A stretch of DNA of 33,578 nucleotides, taken from positions 1-33,578 of IMG/VR virus record IMGVR_UViG_3300048135_000126; one strand, given 5' to 3'. Position numbers and translations under genes: made by a program. This DNA is from a virus. Under the pieces are notes generated by a model, which was not told the origin of the DNA, searched no databases, and worked only from the letters and a program-made list of their open reading frames with translations. Within the stretch, counting starts at the first letter, position 1. Each line of letters begins with the position of its first letter. Of the stretch, positions 7,118 to 16,767 are shown piece by piece.

Positions 7118-7677
7118 TTAAAGTTTGCGGGTAGATTTGATCTAATCTCATTCATCATAGTCTCACAGTCTTTATCATTTAATGCTTTAGGAATACCAGA
7201 ACGAAATGTTTTAAAGTCGTTAGCATGTGCTGCACGTCTCATTTTAGTTCCAGAAATAGCAAAGGTATCTCCATCAGCATCTCTACTACCTGAAGATTGT
7301 ATCTCAATTTTTCTAAACGAAAAATCTTTGCCATTATATTTATGGAGGAACTGCATGGCGCTTACCCTATCAGATCCCACTAGAAATATAACCTCATTAT
7401 ATCCTGCCATCATCAAGTCTTGCATGATAGCAACAGGATCTTTTGGTCCTGACATTATTTTACCACGATGTTCTGGAAACATCTTATTCATGTAATGTAG
7501 TTTACGATCAGGTGGTAGTGGGTTCTTTCCTTTAGTGTCAAATGTCTGTGAGATATAGATCCTATAGTCATGACCACCTGCGATGCGTTTCACCCCATCG
7601 AAATTTTCTTTATGACCTGTAGTAGGTGGTTGAAACCTACCAAAAGTAAAGTAGCATTTGATGCAATTTAACGCCAT
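7114..7677 (-). CDS. Cytidylyltransferase-like nucleotidyltransferase
   Basis: The 187-aa protein carries the nucleotidyltransferase alpha/beta-phosphodiesterase signature: FGRFQPPTTGH (12-22) with a TTGH version of HxGH, and ISGTKMRRA (141-149) corresponding to the ISxTxxR motif. This superfamily joins NTPs to phosphorylated small molecules (NMN, pantetheine phosphate, glycerol phosphate), releasing pyrophosphate. FQPPTTGH resembles the NadM/NadR-like branch, so NMN or nicotinamide ribose metabolism is possible, but the substrate cannot be read from the sequence. An unusual CIKC precedes strand one. It overlaps the ligase-like gene by 10 nt, which suggests a shared task. Confidence 0.85.
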   Translation of the reverse strand: MALNCIKCYFTFGRFQPPTTGHKENFDGVKRIAGGHDYRIYISQTFDTKGKNPLPPDRKLHYMNKMFPEHRGKIMSGPKDPVAIMQDLMMAGYNEVIFLVGSDRVSAMQFLHKYNGKDFSFRKIEIQSSGSRDADGDTFAISGTKMRRAAHANDFKTFRSGIPKALNDKDCETMMNEIRSNLPANFK

Positions 7678-8864
7678 TTTTTCTGGAGGGTGAAGTTGTT
7701 GTAAGCAAACTCAAGACGATTAACAAATTTGATCATACTACCATCTTTATGTAGAACATAACCTTCGGGAGTTGTGACCTTATATCCTTTGTCAGTCTCC
7801 ACAAAAGTTCTGAATGTTTCAAGGTGATCTAACTTATCTATAACCATTTGCTTGACAGTTTGTATCTCTTTATATAAGGCAAGCATTGCCTTAAACTTAT
7901 ACACATTATCAATCAAATAGTTCTCACTTTGATATACTAAGTTTGCTTTCTTCACTCTGTTGGCAGGTGTCTTTATTTTTTCCAACTCTTTCTGCATCTT
8001 AGCATCATAGAAGTTTACCAGAGCATGGATAGTCTCATCAATGTTTCCAACGTTCCGACGTTCTCTAATCTCAGCATTAAAAAACTGTTTAATATATGAT
8101 GAAATGTGAAACTTTTTATCCCCTGTGTTGCCAAAGTTTTCTACAAGGTCATCTAAGAATGGTCCACATACCTGACACATACGTTCGATCTTGGTGACGT
8201 GATTGTCAAACTTCTGCATCTCTGCTTTAGAAAATCCAACTCTATGCATTGGGGTATCATTTTTAATCACCAATGCATTTCTAGATCCTGTTATATCAGC
8301 ACCAGCTCTTGCTTGCATGGTAGGTAGATCATCTCCAGTATAGTGAGTATGAAATACTACACCAATTTTTGCAGTACCTGCTGCCTTACCAATAGGATGA
8401 TCTACTGGGATAGCATAGGTAATAGTGTTAGGTCTGAATGTATACAGTCTCTCACCGTTAACAGTCTCTGCTTTTAATGTACTGTCAGTAAACATGAGGT
8501 CACCCTGGATGACTCCCTTGATACCCAGTTCACTGAAGTATCGTAGAGCAAACTTAAGTTTCTCTGCTAGATCTCCATCATATAATTTATCAATTGCTTT
8601 TTCACTATAGCATATCTTAGGTTCTACCTTATTGAAGACAGACTTTGTGCCGACAAAGAACCTACCAGATGCAGGATGTTCGCCACAGATAACAGAAGGA
8701 GCACCATCCCACTTAGTCTGCATGAAACCACTACTTTCTTGGTGCCCCAACATGTTACGAAGTTCTTTGAGGAATGATACTGCTGCCTTGCATCCTTCGA
8801 TGCCATAGTTCAGCATCTCATCCTCTAAATGCTCCAAATGCTTTAGTTGTTTTACGTTTGACAT
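7668..8864 (-). CDS. Nucleic acid ligase-like protein, conserved phage family of unknown function
   Basis: A 398-aa protein. Residues 51-54 read K-W-D-G (TKWDGAPSVICG), resembling motif I of ATP-dependent DNA/RNA ligases (KxDG, where Lys takes AMP). Further matches are VIQGDLMF (118-125, motif III-like), LVIK (198-201), PEGYVLHK (366-373, motif IV-like) and SMIKF (376-380, motif V-like). From memory it resembles a phage family of unknown function (possibly DUF6267). The ligase assignment is inference from motif order; motif III has Asp instead of Glu, and IV-V spacing is short. Its start overlaps the preceding stop as TAATG. It sits between a nuclease-like gene and a nucleotidyltransferase, in keeping with a nucleic acid repair or modification module. 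Confidence 0.85.
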   Translation of the reverse strand: MSNVKQLKHLEHLEDEMLNYGIEGCKAAVSFLKELRNMLGHQESSGFMQTKWDGAPSVICGEHPASGRFFVGTKSVFNKVEPKICYSEKAIDKLYDGDLAEKLKFALRYFSELGIKGVIQGDLMFTDSTLKAETVNGERLYTFRPNTITYAIPVDHPIGKAAGTAKIGVVFHTHYTGDDLPTMQARAGADITGSRNALVIKNDTPMHRVGFSKAEMQKFDNHVTKIERMCQVCGPFLDDLVENFGNTGDKKFHISSYIKQFFNAEIRERRNVGNIDETIHALVNFYDAKMQKELEKIKTPANRVKKANLVYQSENYLIDNVYKFKAMLALYKEIQTVKQMVIDKLDHLETFRTFVETDKGYKVTTPEGYVLHKDGSMIKFVNRLEFAYNNFTLQKKWR

Positions 8865-10363
8865 TAGGAATACTTGAAGTAAATTGATGAATGATCTGAT
8901 GCTGATCCAGCAAAAAGATATAATTCTTTCACTGCCTTATCTGCTTCACCATTCAGGTCTTTCAAAAATTTTAAGAAGCGAAGTCCTGATAGTTTACTGT
9001 ATCTCCACGATTGACGCTTACCCTCAATCTCACCCATCATCTGATCTTTGTCTGTCTTGTCGAATCCTTTTGCGCTGAATTCTTTAAGTAAATTATATAT
9101 TTCTTTTGATATTTTATCTGATTGAGTGTGCTTTGGATCACTCTCTACCCACGTTGGTTCTTGTGGGATGTGAGAGAATCCAGTCTTCTGTAAGATAAAT
9201 CTAGCAACACTACCCTGGACTTTACCCATGGCAGCATACTCACCTTTAAGTTCTAACTTCCAGTCGCCAGTAGTATCACCACCAAAGTTTCTTAGTTGAA
9301 TTCTGTCGTGGGGTTTAGGTCCGTAGTAGATGTAAACATCCATGGGATATCTTTTATCTATTTCCGAACCTGTATAGTTTCTACCACTATCGTAAACCAA
9401 CTCACCTATTGATTTATTTTTATCAAAGGCAACTTCAAGTTGTGCTTTACGTTGTGCTGGTGTCTCACCATTAATAACTTTTACTGTGCCAGTGGCACCT
9501 GTCTTTTTCAAAGACACTCCCATCAAATCTTTAGATACAAATAGTTCTGCTAGTTTGGTATTCAATACTTCAATAGAAGTTGCTGACACCTTCTTTGTGA
9601 ATGGGGTTAGTTCAGCAATTACCGCTGCTTTGCTAGATCTTTTAACCATCCATATGTCTGATGGATTCCATTTATCTTCGTTCTGTAGATTTGATTCCAA
9701 AGATGTTTTACATTTGGCAAATGCTTTTTTAATTACACCATCATCAATTTCTTTATCACCACGAACAAATAAGTAATCACCTCCACTTACTTTCGCATGA
9801 AGTTTGTTGGCACCATCCATAAAGACCTGCTGCCAATCAGGATCAAACCCCATCATTTCTTCCATGGTAGCATCTGGAGTATCAATATACTGAGATGCTT
9901 TAGCAAGATCATCCTCAGTAATCATCATACCAGGTTCCATATCTGTATTGAAGACATGGAAACGAAGTGCATTGTATAGACAAGCAGCACTCTCTTGTAT
10001 CTTAGTCTTTGCTGCGCCACCGCCTGACCCTGCAGACTTGGATGGTTTGAATTCAACGCGAATTACTTTTACTTTATTATTTTCTGACCCTACCTGTATG
10101 TCTAGCGATGGAATCTCAGAACCTTTCTTCTTTAAGATCTCTACGATATGTCCTTCGGACTCCATTGCTGCCTTTACATTGGTAGTGGCAGTTCTTCTTT
10201 TTGCTTCAGGCACATACACTTTCATGTAGACCTGAACTTTTTTCTTCGGATCGGTTTCTGCTTTCTTGATATCAAAAACCAAGTAACTATAATCTTCTGT
10301 GGCAAGAGACTTATAAACTAGGTCTTCCCATGCGTCTCTTACTGCTGATGGTATTGTTATCAT
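8864..10363 (-). CDS. Large phage protein with possible PD-(D/E)XK nuclease signature
   Basis: A 499-aa soluble protein that I do not recognise by name. Residues 85-106 contain PSLDIQVG then VIRVEFK, the Asp...(E)xK spacing of PD-(D/E)XK nucleases (Asp88, Glu104, Lys106), followed by a Gly-rich loop and a helix with Gln (KIQESAACLYNAL, ~121-133), which also suits that fold. The remaining ~370 residues are mixed alpha/beta with many Lys and no clear motif. It has the strongest ribosome site of the block (GGAGG, 8 bases before the ATG) and starts a four-gene overlapping run with the ligase-like and nucleotidyltransferase genes. Nuclease function is inference; a structural role is not excluded. 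Confidence 0.82.
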   Translation of the reverse strand: MITIPSAVRDAWEDLVYKSLATEDYSYLVFDIKKAETDPKKKVQVYMKVYVPEAKRRTATTNVKAAMESEGHIVEILKKKGSEIPSLDIQVGSENNKVKVIRVEFKPSKSAGSGGGAAKTKIQESAACLYNALRFHVFNTDMEPGMMITEDDLAKASQYIDTPDATMEEMMGFDPDWQQVFMDGANKLHAKVSGGDYLFVRGDKEIDDGVIKKAFAKCKTSLESNLQNEDKWNPSDIWMVKRSSKAAVIAELTPFTKKVSATSIEVLNTKLAELFVSKDLMGVSLKKTGATGTVKVINGETPAQRKAQLEVAFDKNKSIGELVYDSGRNYTGSEIDKRYPMDVYIYYGPKPHDRIQLRNFGGDTTGDWKLELKGEYAAMGKVQGSVARFILQKTGFSHIPQEPTWVESDPKHTQSDKISKEIYNLLKEFSAKGFDKTDKDQMMGEIEGKRQSWRYSKLSGLRFLKFLKDLNGEADKAVKELYLFAGSASDHSSIYFKYS

Positions 10364-10382
10364 GAAAAAAACCTCCGCCTAA

Positions 10383-11033
10383 CTATTTAGTGTTCCAGTC
10401 GAGACTAATGTCTCTTTGGATTGTTTTGGGTCCAGGGAAGAAAGCGAAACTGACACTGATTCTGTCTGTGAGTGGTTGTGCATGATGAATTTGTCCTTTC
10501 GGAACTATCATAGCATCTCCTGGACTCATGACAACAGATATTGCAGGGCGTTCTGCAATGTTAGGAAACGTAGATGGCACAGGGTTCATCTGATTCCATA
10601 CGTTCCAAGCACACTGACCTTTGCACTGCACGACTAGGTTGATACTACTGTCACAGTGTGGCATGAAGGACGAACTGTTTTTCTTACCATGATATATGTG
10701 TGCATCACATGAGACATGGTTTGCTTCTTCGATTGCCTGCACCATGTCTCTAACCTTAAAATTGATATAAGGTGTTTGCAAAATAAAAGACGCTCCGATG
10801 TTCCATAGATTCTCTATGACATCTGCGTCATAGGTTCCTCTCCATGGTCCATCGTGCGTCTCATAAGGTAATTTCTGTCCAGTATCTGGATGAATTAATT
10901 CTAATTCTTTCTTGATGTACTTATGTTCATTCAGATAGTTTTCGATGTCTTCTATACTAACAAGATCAGGTTCAAATGCTCCAGCAATATATTGAGCAGG
11001 TTTACGTATCAATCCGTTATAATCAAATGCCAT
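10383..11033 (-). CDS. JmjC/cupin-like Fe(II)/2-oxoglutarate oxygenase (putative)
   Basis: A 216-aa protein whose second half matches a double-stranded beta-helix dioxygenase: H-C-D at 126-128 as the HxD metal pair, then VVMSPGDAMIVPKGQIHHAQPL (168-188), with the distal His at 183 or 184 in the P-x-G-x-x-H pattern of cupin/JmjC hydroxylases, and RISVSFAF as the final strand. Such enzymes hydroxylate proteins, nucleic acids or small molecules using Fe(II), O2 and 2-oxoglutarate. The target is unknown. It overlaps the small gene before it by 11 nt and lies just upstream of the nuclease/ligase-like block, so it might act in the same modification or repair pathway. Confidence 0.85.
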   Translation of the reverse strand: MAFDYNGLIRKPAQYIAGAFEPDLVSIEDIENYLNEHKYIKKELELIHPDTGQKLPYETHDGPWRGTYDADVIENLWNIGASFILQTPYINFKVRDMVQAIEEANHVSCDAHIYHGKKNSSSFMPHCDSSINLVVQCKGQCAWNVWNQMNPVPSTFPNIAERPAISVVMSPGDAMIVPKGQIHHAQPLTDRISVSFAFFPGPKTIQRDISLDWNTK

Positions 11034-11214
11034 CTAAAAAATCTTTCTCACGTTGATAAGGTTTTGTTTTACCTGTCCATAAATTATATCCTTCCTTGAC
11101 TTCTGGCAAGAGCCACTGGTCCACACGAACACAATGCTCCCAGTTGACAGGGTGAGCACAACTCACCACTACAACAGAAAAGAATGCTCGTAGGTGGATC
11201 CAGAGACTAAACAT
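11023..11214 (-). CDS. Small protein with hydrophobic N-terminus, unknown function
   Basis: A 63-aa protein beginning MFSLWIHLRAFFSVVVVSCAHPVNWEHCVRV. Residues ~2-20 are hydrophobic and could be a signal anchor, though the pattern is short. The rest is polar with aromatic residues. Its start overlaps the MazG stop as TAATG and its end overlaps the oxygenase start, so it is kept in a tight run of coupled genes, which supports it being real. No function can be assigned. Confidence 0.72.
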   Translation of the reverse strand: MFSLWIHLRAFFSVVVVSCAHPVNWEHCVRVDQWLLPEVKEGYNLWTGKTKPYQREKDFLDGI

Positions 11215-11621
11215 TATCTGTCGCCTGCTGCGCGATTTTCTGATTTAAATACATCAAACTCACCACCTGGATAACGCTTCTTGAGTTTGTTGACATTAGT
11301 TCCGATCAACTCATCGAAGGATATATCAAGTGCCATTGTAGCTTGAGCAACGTACCACATAATATCACCCAACTCAATGATAAGATGCTCACGATTATCT
11401 TCGTTCCACGGTTTTCCTTGGAACACCATCTTCTTAATGATTTCAAGAAACTCACCACCCTCAGCATTAATTCCAACACCAGCAGTAAGCAGTCTCTCAA
11501 TATTGGCACCTTGTCGATCCAGATCACCAATACGGTCAGCGAAATCAACAAAGTTTGTAGAACAATCTGAAGTGACTTCTGCCACAAATTCTTGATAACG
11601 TTCAAAATTAACCTTAGACAT
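11214..11621 (-). CDS. mazG: MazG-type nucleotide pyrophosphohydrolase
   Basis: A 135-aa all-alpha NTP pyrophosphatase. The metal-binding signature is clear: E-G-G-E-F-L-E at 54-60 and E-L-G-D at 83-86 (IIELGDIMWYVAQ), the ExxE...ExxD layout of MazG-like enzymes. These hydrolyse (d)NTPs to monophosphates and pyrophosphate. Cyanophages commonly carry MazG, proposed to alter host nucleotide or (p)ppGpp pools or to recycle host nucleotides. It begins 2 bases after the stop of the gp41 helicase, so it is co-expressed with replication genes, which fits a nucleotide-supply role. Confidence 0.9.
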   Translation of the reverse strand: MSKVNFERYQEFVAEVTSDCSTNFVDFADRIGDLDRQGANIERLLTAGVGINAEGGEFLEIIKKMVFQGKPWNEDNREHLIIELGDIMWYVAQATMALDISFDELIGTNVNKLKKRYPGGEFDVFKSENRAAGDR

Positions 11622-11623
11622 GT

Positions 11624-13009
11624 TTAGATAATAAATTGATTGAATTTGTCCAGACGATTCTGGCGTTTTGATACATCTTCCAATGCATCCATAGTGTCCT
11701 CAGACACTGTAACATCTTGGATGGAATCATCCTCAACATTATACAGCTTCATCTTGGATCTGTCAATACCAACGGTAAATCTGCGATTAGATGCAGCATC
11801 GTTGTATCTGTTCTTTAGTTGCTTTACCATAATGCGACCTGACTGTTCTAATTCTTCTGTAGAAATTAGAGCAAACATAAGGTCAGCAGTAGCAGGCAAA
11901 CCAAAGGATTCAGATGTATCAGTAAGTTCTACATCTGTTGATCCATAACCAGAACGAGTAGTCTGAGTAGCAGATACAATTGGAACATCATGCTCACATG
12001 CTAGACCACGGAGCTCTTCAGCAATCGATTTTACATATGTATATGAGTTTACAATATGTCCTTTATATCGTGAGGATGCACAGATATTCAAGTAATCAAT
12101 ATAGATGATGTCTGGTTTGAATGCTTTCTTCAATGAAAGTTCATTGAGCAAAGACTTGAAGTGTCCAGCATGGGCAGATGCTGTAGGGTATTCTTTAATA
12201 ATAAGTTTACCCTGTGTCTTGCGAGCAATCTCAGCAACTCTAGATGTAAAAATTTGCTCAGGGAGAGTAGCAATATCACGGATGTTAACGTTTAACAGAT
12301 TAGCATCAATTCTTTCTGCAATCTTTTCTTCTGCCATCTCAGCAGTAATGTATAAAACATTCTTTCCTTCCTGCAATGCTGCCGCAGCACAGTGACACAT
12401 AAACAATGACTTACCAACACCAGTACCTGCGAGGGCAATGTTCAGACTCTTGCGAGAGAGACCACCCTTAGTAATCATGTTGAATTTATCTAGATCGAAT
12501 GGAACTTTTTCTTCTTCACAATGATAGAATTCATATCGTTCATTTACATTTTCTAGGTAGTCGTGACCGATGTGTTCATCAAAAGAAACTGCAAGTGCTT
12601 CTTGTAGAATACCTGGAATCGCATCTGGCGATAGTTCCTTATCACCACCATCTGCAATTTTGATAGAGTGTAGTAGGGCATTATAGATTGCTCGCTGTTG
12701 ACACCATGTTTCTGATGCGTCAACGAGCCAATCAATGTCAACCCATTCGTCTGAGAATTGTTTAATCTGCTTAACAGATTCTTGATAAATTTCTTCAGTG
12801 AGATCACTACGTCCCTGCAGTTGTATAATTAAAACTTCTGCTGTAGGCATCTTATCATACTTAACAGAGAAGTCCTCAATTTCTTCATAGACTACTCTTT
12901 CAGAAATACTTTCAAAGTATTCTGGTTTGAGAAAAGGAACTACCTTGCGATAGAAATCTTCACTCGCGAGAAGATTTCGCAAAATAGTAGTTTCAATTTT
13001 CTCACTCAT
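11624..13009 (-). CDS. 41: T4 gp41-like replicative DNA helicase
   Basis: Hexameric 5'-3' helicase that unwinds the fork and works with the gp61 primase. At 461 aa it is close to T4 gp41 (475 aa). The RecA-like core has Walker A at 194-201 (GTGVGKS) and Walker B around IIYIDYLNI, followed by the [12 protein letters not shown] loop typical of DnaB-family helicases. The start overlaps the uvsX stop by 8 nt with GGAG 6 bases upstream. The order uvsX-41 in one transcript places recombination and fork-unwinding functions together. Confidence 0.96.
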   Translation of the reverse strand: MSEKIETTILRNLLASEDFYRKVVPFLKPEYFESISERVVYEEIEDFSVKYDKMPTAEVLIIQLQGRSDLTEEIYQESVKQIKQFSDEWVDIDWLVDASETWCQQRAIYNALLHSIKIADGGDKELSPDAIPGILQEALAVSFDEHIGHDYLENVNERYEFYHCEEEKVPFDLDKFNMITKGGLSRKSLNIALAGTGVGKSLFMCHCAAAALQEGKNVLYITAEMAEEKIAERIDANLLNVNIRDIATLPEQIFTSRVAEIARKTQGKLIIKEYPTASAHAGHFKSLLNELSLKKAFKPDIIYIDYLNICASSRYKGHIVNSYTYVKSIAEELRGLACEHDVPIVSATQTTRSGYGSTDVELTDTSESFGLPATADLMFALISTEELEQSGRIMVKQLKNRYNDAASNRRFTVGIDRSKMKLYNVEDDSIQDVTVSEDTMDALEDVSKRQNRLDKFNQFII

Positions 13010-14024
13010 CTTCTACTCCATATAAAAATTCTTTATTTGCTTGGGAATCTAACTTCTCCAATACTTCTTGAGTAAAGTATTCCCCTGGTTCTTTGAGAAT
13101 TGCTTTTGCATAGACTTTTTTGCCATTGATTTCGTAGCGACCAGCAACGTTTTTCCACATCCCTGCTCGCTCTCCCAACTCTAGCATACCATAGTATTTG
13201 TCTAGACCGCGTTGGTCAAAAAACAATCTGGTCTCAACCTTAGATCCTTCCTTGGTCAGACGAGACTTCTTAGCCTCGCATTTGATAATGTTTCCGATGA
13301 GAGTCGTTCCATCTTTTTCTTTTTTCTTTCCGAGATAAACGATTGTGCTAGCAGAATACTTGAGTCCACTGCCTCCCCCCATTTCTTTTGAAGGGTGATA
13401 AGCGCCGATGACTTCATAGGTGTGGTTGGTAACGATCATTGGTATATTAGCCTTGCCCATCTTCAATGTCAAGATGCGAAAACATGACTTAATCAATTGT
13501 GCTTTTGTCATGTCACGAACGTTCTTGTCGTCCGTGGCATCTTGAACTTCTTTGTTCGTGGCTAGCATACCCAAAGAGTCTAGCACAAACATGAGCGGTT
13601 TGCGTGTTTCTTTAGGTTGTTCCATGAATTTGTCGATGATGCGAACTGCTTGGGTTCGGAATTCTTCGATCGTATCCACAGGAAAAATTACCATACGATT
13701 AGAATCAATGCCACGACTCTCAATCATCTGCTTACTAATGGCAGACTCAGTTTCAAAATAAATGACTCCAGCGTCAGGATCAGTATCGAGAAAATGCTTA
13801 ACGATACTAAGACAAAAGAAAGTCTTACCCGTGCCTGATTCTCCTGCCAGGGCAGTAATCTTATTGGAAGGAATACCTCCAAAAATAGAACCGCTAACGA
13901 CGGCGTTAATAATATAACTGCCAGTATCAACGAAAGATTCAATGTCGCCAGCAGCAACCCCGTCACTAACAAGACTAGCATACTCATTCTTACTGTCCTT
14001 AATGACAGAATTTAGGAAACTCAT
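13002..14024 (-). CDS. uvsX: UvsX RecA-like recombinase
   Basis: Forms filaments on single-stranded DNA and performs strand exchange, driving recombination-dependent replication with UvsY and gp32. The 340-aa protein has Walker A GESGTGKT (61-68) and Walker [12 protein letters not shown], and the RecA-type region [10 protein letters not shown]. Length is slightly below T4 UvsX (391 aa), as usual in cyanophages. It starts 2 bases after the polymerase stop and overlaps the gp41 start, forming a gp43-uvsX-gp41 unit. Confidence 0.96.
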   Translation of the reverse strand: MSFLNSVIKDSKNEYASLVSDGVAAGDIESFVDTGSYIINAVVSGSIFGGIPSNKITALAGESGTGKTFFCLSIVKHFLDTDPDAGVIYFETESAISKQMIESRGIDSNRMVIFPVDTIEEFRTQAVRIIDKFMEQPKETRKPLMFVLDSLGMLATNKEVQDATDDKNVRDMTKAQLIKSCFRILTLKMGKANIPMIVTNHTYEVIGAYHPSKEMGGGSGLKYSASTIVYLGKKKEKDGTTLIGNIIKCEAKKSRLTKEGSKVETRLFFDQRGLDKYYGMLELGERAGMWKNVAGRYEINGKKVYAKAILKEPGEYFTQEVLEKLDSQANKEFLYGVEDE

Positions 14025-14026
14025 AA

Positions 14027-16516
14027 TTAGAAAAATGATAATAGGGAAATTTTCTTTTCATAGTCCCAGGAAATACATCCTAGAACTTTTTTAAGTGGTT
14101 CAAGAAAAGATTTCTCAAACTGGGTTTGATAATCAATATACTTATCTAGGTTAAATTCTTTAGGTATATCACTGAAGAAACTAATACAGTTTTCTTGTAG
14201 TGGGTTCGGAGTTTTTAAGTAAATGAATTTAATCTTTTCACCTTCTTGGATGATAGGATACTTATTAGTTATCTTATGTTTATTGATATGATAATTGTAG
14301 AGCAATGATCCACGTACATGAATAGGTGTTCCTTTCATGTAAATCTCATATGGAGATTTGTATTTTGTCATACCATTACATCCGCGAGGGAATGCTATGT
14401 TCACATAATCTTGTTTACGTGTGTCTGATTTTACATGCTCAATAAACTCAATGAGATCTTCATTAGTTTTCGTGAGAATAATTTCAAACGCATGATATAG
14501 TTTATCACGATAGTATTGAGGTGTGGAAGATCTAGCAGTTTCCATACCACAGATTTTCATCTTGGGTTCTTTGTATCTGACACCCTCACTATCCCATACA
14601 TTAAGAACATAGCGTTTCTTGGCAGTCCAAAAACCACGGTTAGCAATGTTCTCTCGCTTCATGACCATCTTCTGGTCATATGCATTCATATATGTGGCGA
14701 GCTCTTGGTAAGAACTTTCAATAAACTTTTCAAATTCCACTTCACACACCTTGTCAAGGAACCCAACAATACTCTCATCAGTTTTCTCTCGGTTGGCGAA
14801 TACAGTTTCAACCAAAGGACCCAGATTGAGATACATAGAGTCGGTATCACAAGCAATAACATAATCAACATTATTAGTTTTAAGAATTTTGTTTAGGTAT
14901 GCATTGGTCTTATTACTAATCCATCGAATAGAAAGTTGACCAGACAAAGTAATTGCTTCAGCAATCTCTAATCGAAAGTATCGAAAGTGTTCATTACCAA
15001 TGGCACCATAAGCAGAGTTGAGAGAAATCTTCTTTGCCATCTGGATGTTATTACATCTAGCAATTTCTTTCTTCAATGCTACTGTAGGATTTTTTTCGTA
15101 TGCTTTCTTTGCCTCGATCATGCGCTTCTTATATACGACACGTGAGTCATACATCTTTTGCATCATCATGGGCAGGAAACCTTGCTCAGACTTGCTATAC
15201 AAGGTCCCATTAGCAGCAAGACATTCTTCTATACCTGACGTGTCGATTGCTTTGTCAAGTAACTTGTCAACTGTTGCGGTTGGGTGTCTATTAGGCAATA
15301 ACGTCTCTGGCGAGAGGTTGTATTGCATAATGAGGTGAGGGTATAGGGAGTTGAGGTCAAAAGATACAATCCAGTCATAAAATCCTGGATTAGGTTCTTT
15401 GACATATGCCCCAGCATACTTAGCATCTTTACGTGCCTCCTTCTTAGGTGGAATTGCAATCTTTCTTTTGTTTAGTTCGATGTAGATGTAGTTATCCCAC
15501 ATACGAACCTGCGAGAATATGTCTTCGTAGTTTACCTTAGCATCATATGCCATGGTGAAGGCAAGTTCTAGCAACTTCATCTTATCGTCTAGTTGATCTA
15601 CCAGGCGAACGTCAATGATGTTGTACTCTACAAACTTCTGCCAGTCTTTAGTATAGAACTCTTTGAAGGTGTCGTACTCACTATGATCTAGTTTCTTTGT
15701 ATCTAGTTCTACACTAGCAATATGATCTAGACGATAGGATGATTGATTTGTATACGTAAACTTACGATACAACTCAAGATAGTCAAGCGTTGCGATGCCT
15801 GAGATGTCGTATGCAATTTGCTTGCGACCTTTAATATAAATCTCTCGGCATAAAGTTGACTTCCATGGAGACAACATCTTTGCTTCACGCTCACCAAGCA
15901 CACGTTCAATACGCTTACTAATGTACGTCATATCAAACAACTGGACATTCCATCCTGTAATTACATCAGGAAAGTTAGACACCCAGTAGTGTAGGAATGC
16001 CTTGAGCATACCATCTTCAGTTGAGAAATGCATGTAATCAACATCTTTATGACTGTTGTCAAATGCATAACGACCAAAGACTTGGATACGTCCAGTCTTA
16101 CTATCTTTTAATGAGATAAGAAGAATCTCTTGGTCAGCAGTTTCGATGTCTGGGAAACCATTCTCAGCAGCAGTCTCAATGTCAAGAGTGAACACTCGAA
16201 TGTGACTGGAGTCAAACTTGATTTCATCTTCAGGATATTCCTCAGAAATATACTGGTTCAGATATCTAGTTTGACCACAGATCTCAAAGTCTGGAATTTC
16301 TTTATGATCATCAACAAACTTTCTAGCATCACGAATTGTTCCCTGCTTAACAGGACGAACGTTGTCACCATCTAAGGTTTTCCAGCGTGAAGGTTGGGGT
16401 GTAGGAAGATACAGTGTAGGGTTGAAAGGAACTCTGTGACTGAATTGTATTCCGTTTTGATATCCACGAACGTGGATGTTATTACCTGCTTGTTGTACGC
16501 TGGTGTAAAACTTCAT
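14027..16516 (-). CDS. 43: Family B DNA polymerase (T4 gp43-like)
   Basis: Phage replicative polymerase with proofreading. At 829 aa it is a little shorter than T4 gp43 (898 aa). Exonuclease motifs are D-I-E at 112-114 (FTLDIETA), [12 protein letters not shown] and [10 protein letters not shown]; polymerase motifs are [10 protein letters not shown] (A), [13 protein letters not shown] (B) and [10 protein letters not shown] (C), all with catalytic acids present. The C-terminus ends KKISLLSFF, which resembles a clamp-binding peptide for gp45. The start overlaps the stop of the 84-aa gene. No intein or homing intron interrupts the gene, unlike some T4-like phages. Confidence 0.98.
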   Translation of the reverse strand: MKFYTSVQQAGNNIHVRGYQNGIQFSHRVPFNPTLYLPTPQPSRWKTLDGDNVRPVKQGTIRDARKFVDDHKEIPDFEICGQTRYLNQYISEEYPEDEIKFDSSHIRVFTLDIETAAENGFPDIETADQEILLISLKDSKTGRIQVFGRYAFDNSHKDVDYMHFSTEDGMLKAFLHYWVSNFPDVITGWNVQLFDMTYISKRIERVLGEREAKMLSPWKSTLCREIYIKGRKQIAYDISGIATLDYLELYRKFTYTNQSSYRLDHIASVELDTKKLDHSEYDTFKEFYTKDWQKFVEYNIIDVRLVDQLDDKMKLLELAFTMAYDAKVNYEDIFSQVRMWDNYIYIELNKRKIAIPPKKEARKDAKYAGAYVKEPNPGFYDWIVSFDLNSLYPHLIMQYNLSPETLLPNRHPTATVDKLLDKAIDTSGIEECLAANGTLYSKSEQGFLPMMMQKMYDSRVVYKKRMIEAKKAYEKNPTVALKKEIARCNNIQMAKKISLNSAYGAIGNEHFRYFRLEIAEAITLSGQLSIRWISNKTNAYLNKILKTNNVDYVIACDTDSMYLNLGPLVETVFANREKTDESIVGFLDKVCEVEFEKFIESSYQELATYMNAYDQKMVMKRENIANRGFWTAKKRYVLNVWDSEGVRYKEPKMKICGMETARSSTPQYYRDKLYHAFEIILTKTNEDLIEFIEHVKSDTRKQDYVNIAFPRGCNGMTKYKSPYEIYMKGTPIHVRGSLLYNYHINKHKITNKYPIIQEGEKIKFIYLKTPNPLQENCISFFSDIPKEFNLDKYIDYQTQFEKSFLEPLKKVLGCISWDYEKKISLLSFF

Positions 16517-16767
16517 TCTGTTTCTTTGTCTTTCAGATCATAATAAAGGGACATGTACATAGCACTAGGTTCAGCAACAATGGTAAGGTTTTCTGAACGA
16601 ACAACTAGTTCTCTATCCTCACTGAAGGGAGGAAAGGGCACTGCCCCATCCTCATTGACTTCGCATGGATATTTTAGCACACAATCGGGGTCACCCAACT
16701 CAGTTCCAGGAATTTCTTCAATTTCTGCCACGAGCCAGTGACCATCATACTTAACAAGTTTGATCAT
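16513..16767 (-). CDS. Small beta-rich protein, unknown function
   Basis: An 84-aa acidic protein: MIKLVKYDGHWLVAEIEEI, PDCVLKYPCEV, then SEDRELVVRSENLTIVAEP. The strand pattern suggests a small Sm/SH3-like barrel, and from memory similar proteins recur next to gp43 in cyanophages. It begins as ATGA with the stop of the 151-aa gene and ends overlapping the polymerase start, so it is tied to polymerase expression. A direct role in replication is not shown. Confidence 0.82.
   Translation of the reverse strand: MIKLVKYDGHWLVAEIEEIPGTELGDPDCVLKYPCEVNEDGAVPFPPFSEDRELVVRSENLTIVAEPSAMYMSLYYDLKDKETE

Noticed and set aside
7336-7343. CATAAATA inside the nucleotidyltransferase gene (similar boxes inside nrdA, gp62 and uvsW)
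   Set aside because: Internal to coding regions and over 150 bases from any gene start; expected by chance in AT-rich DNA.
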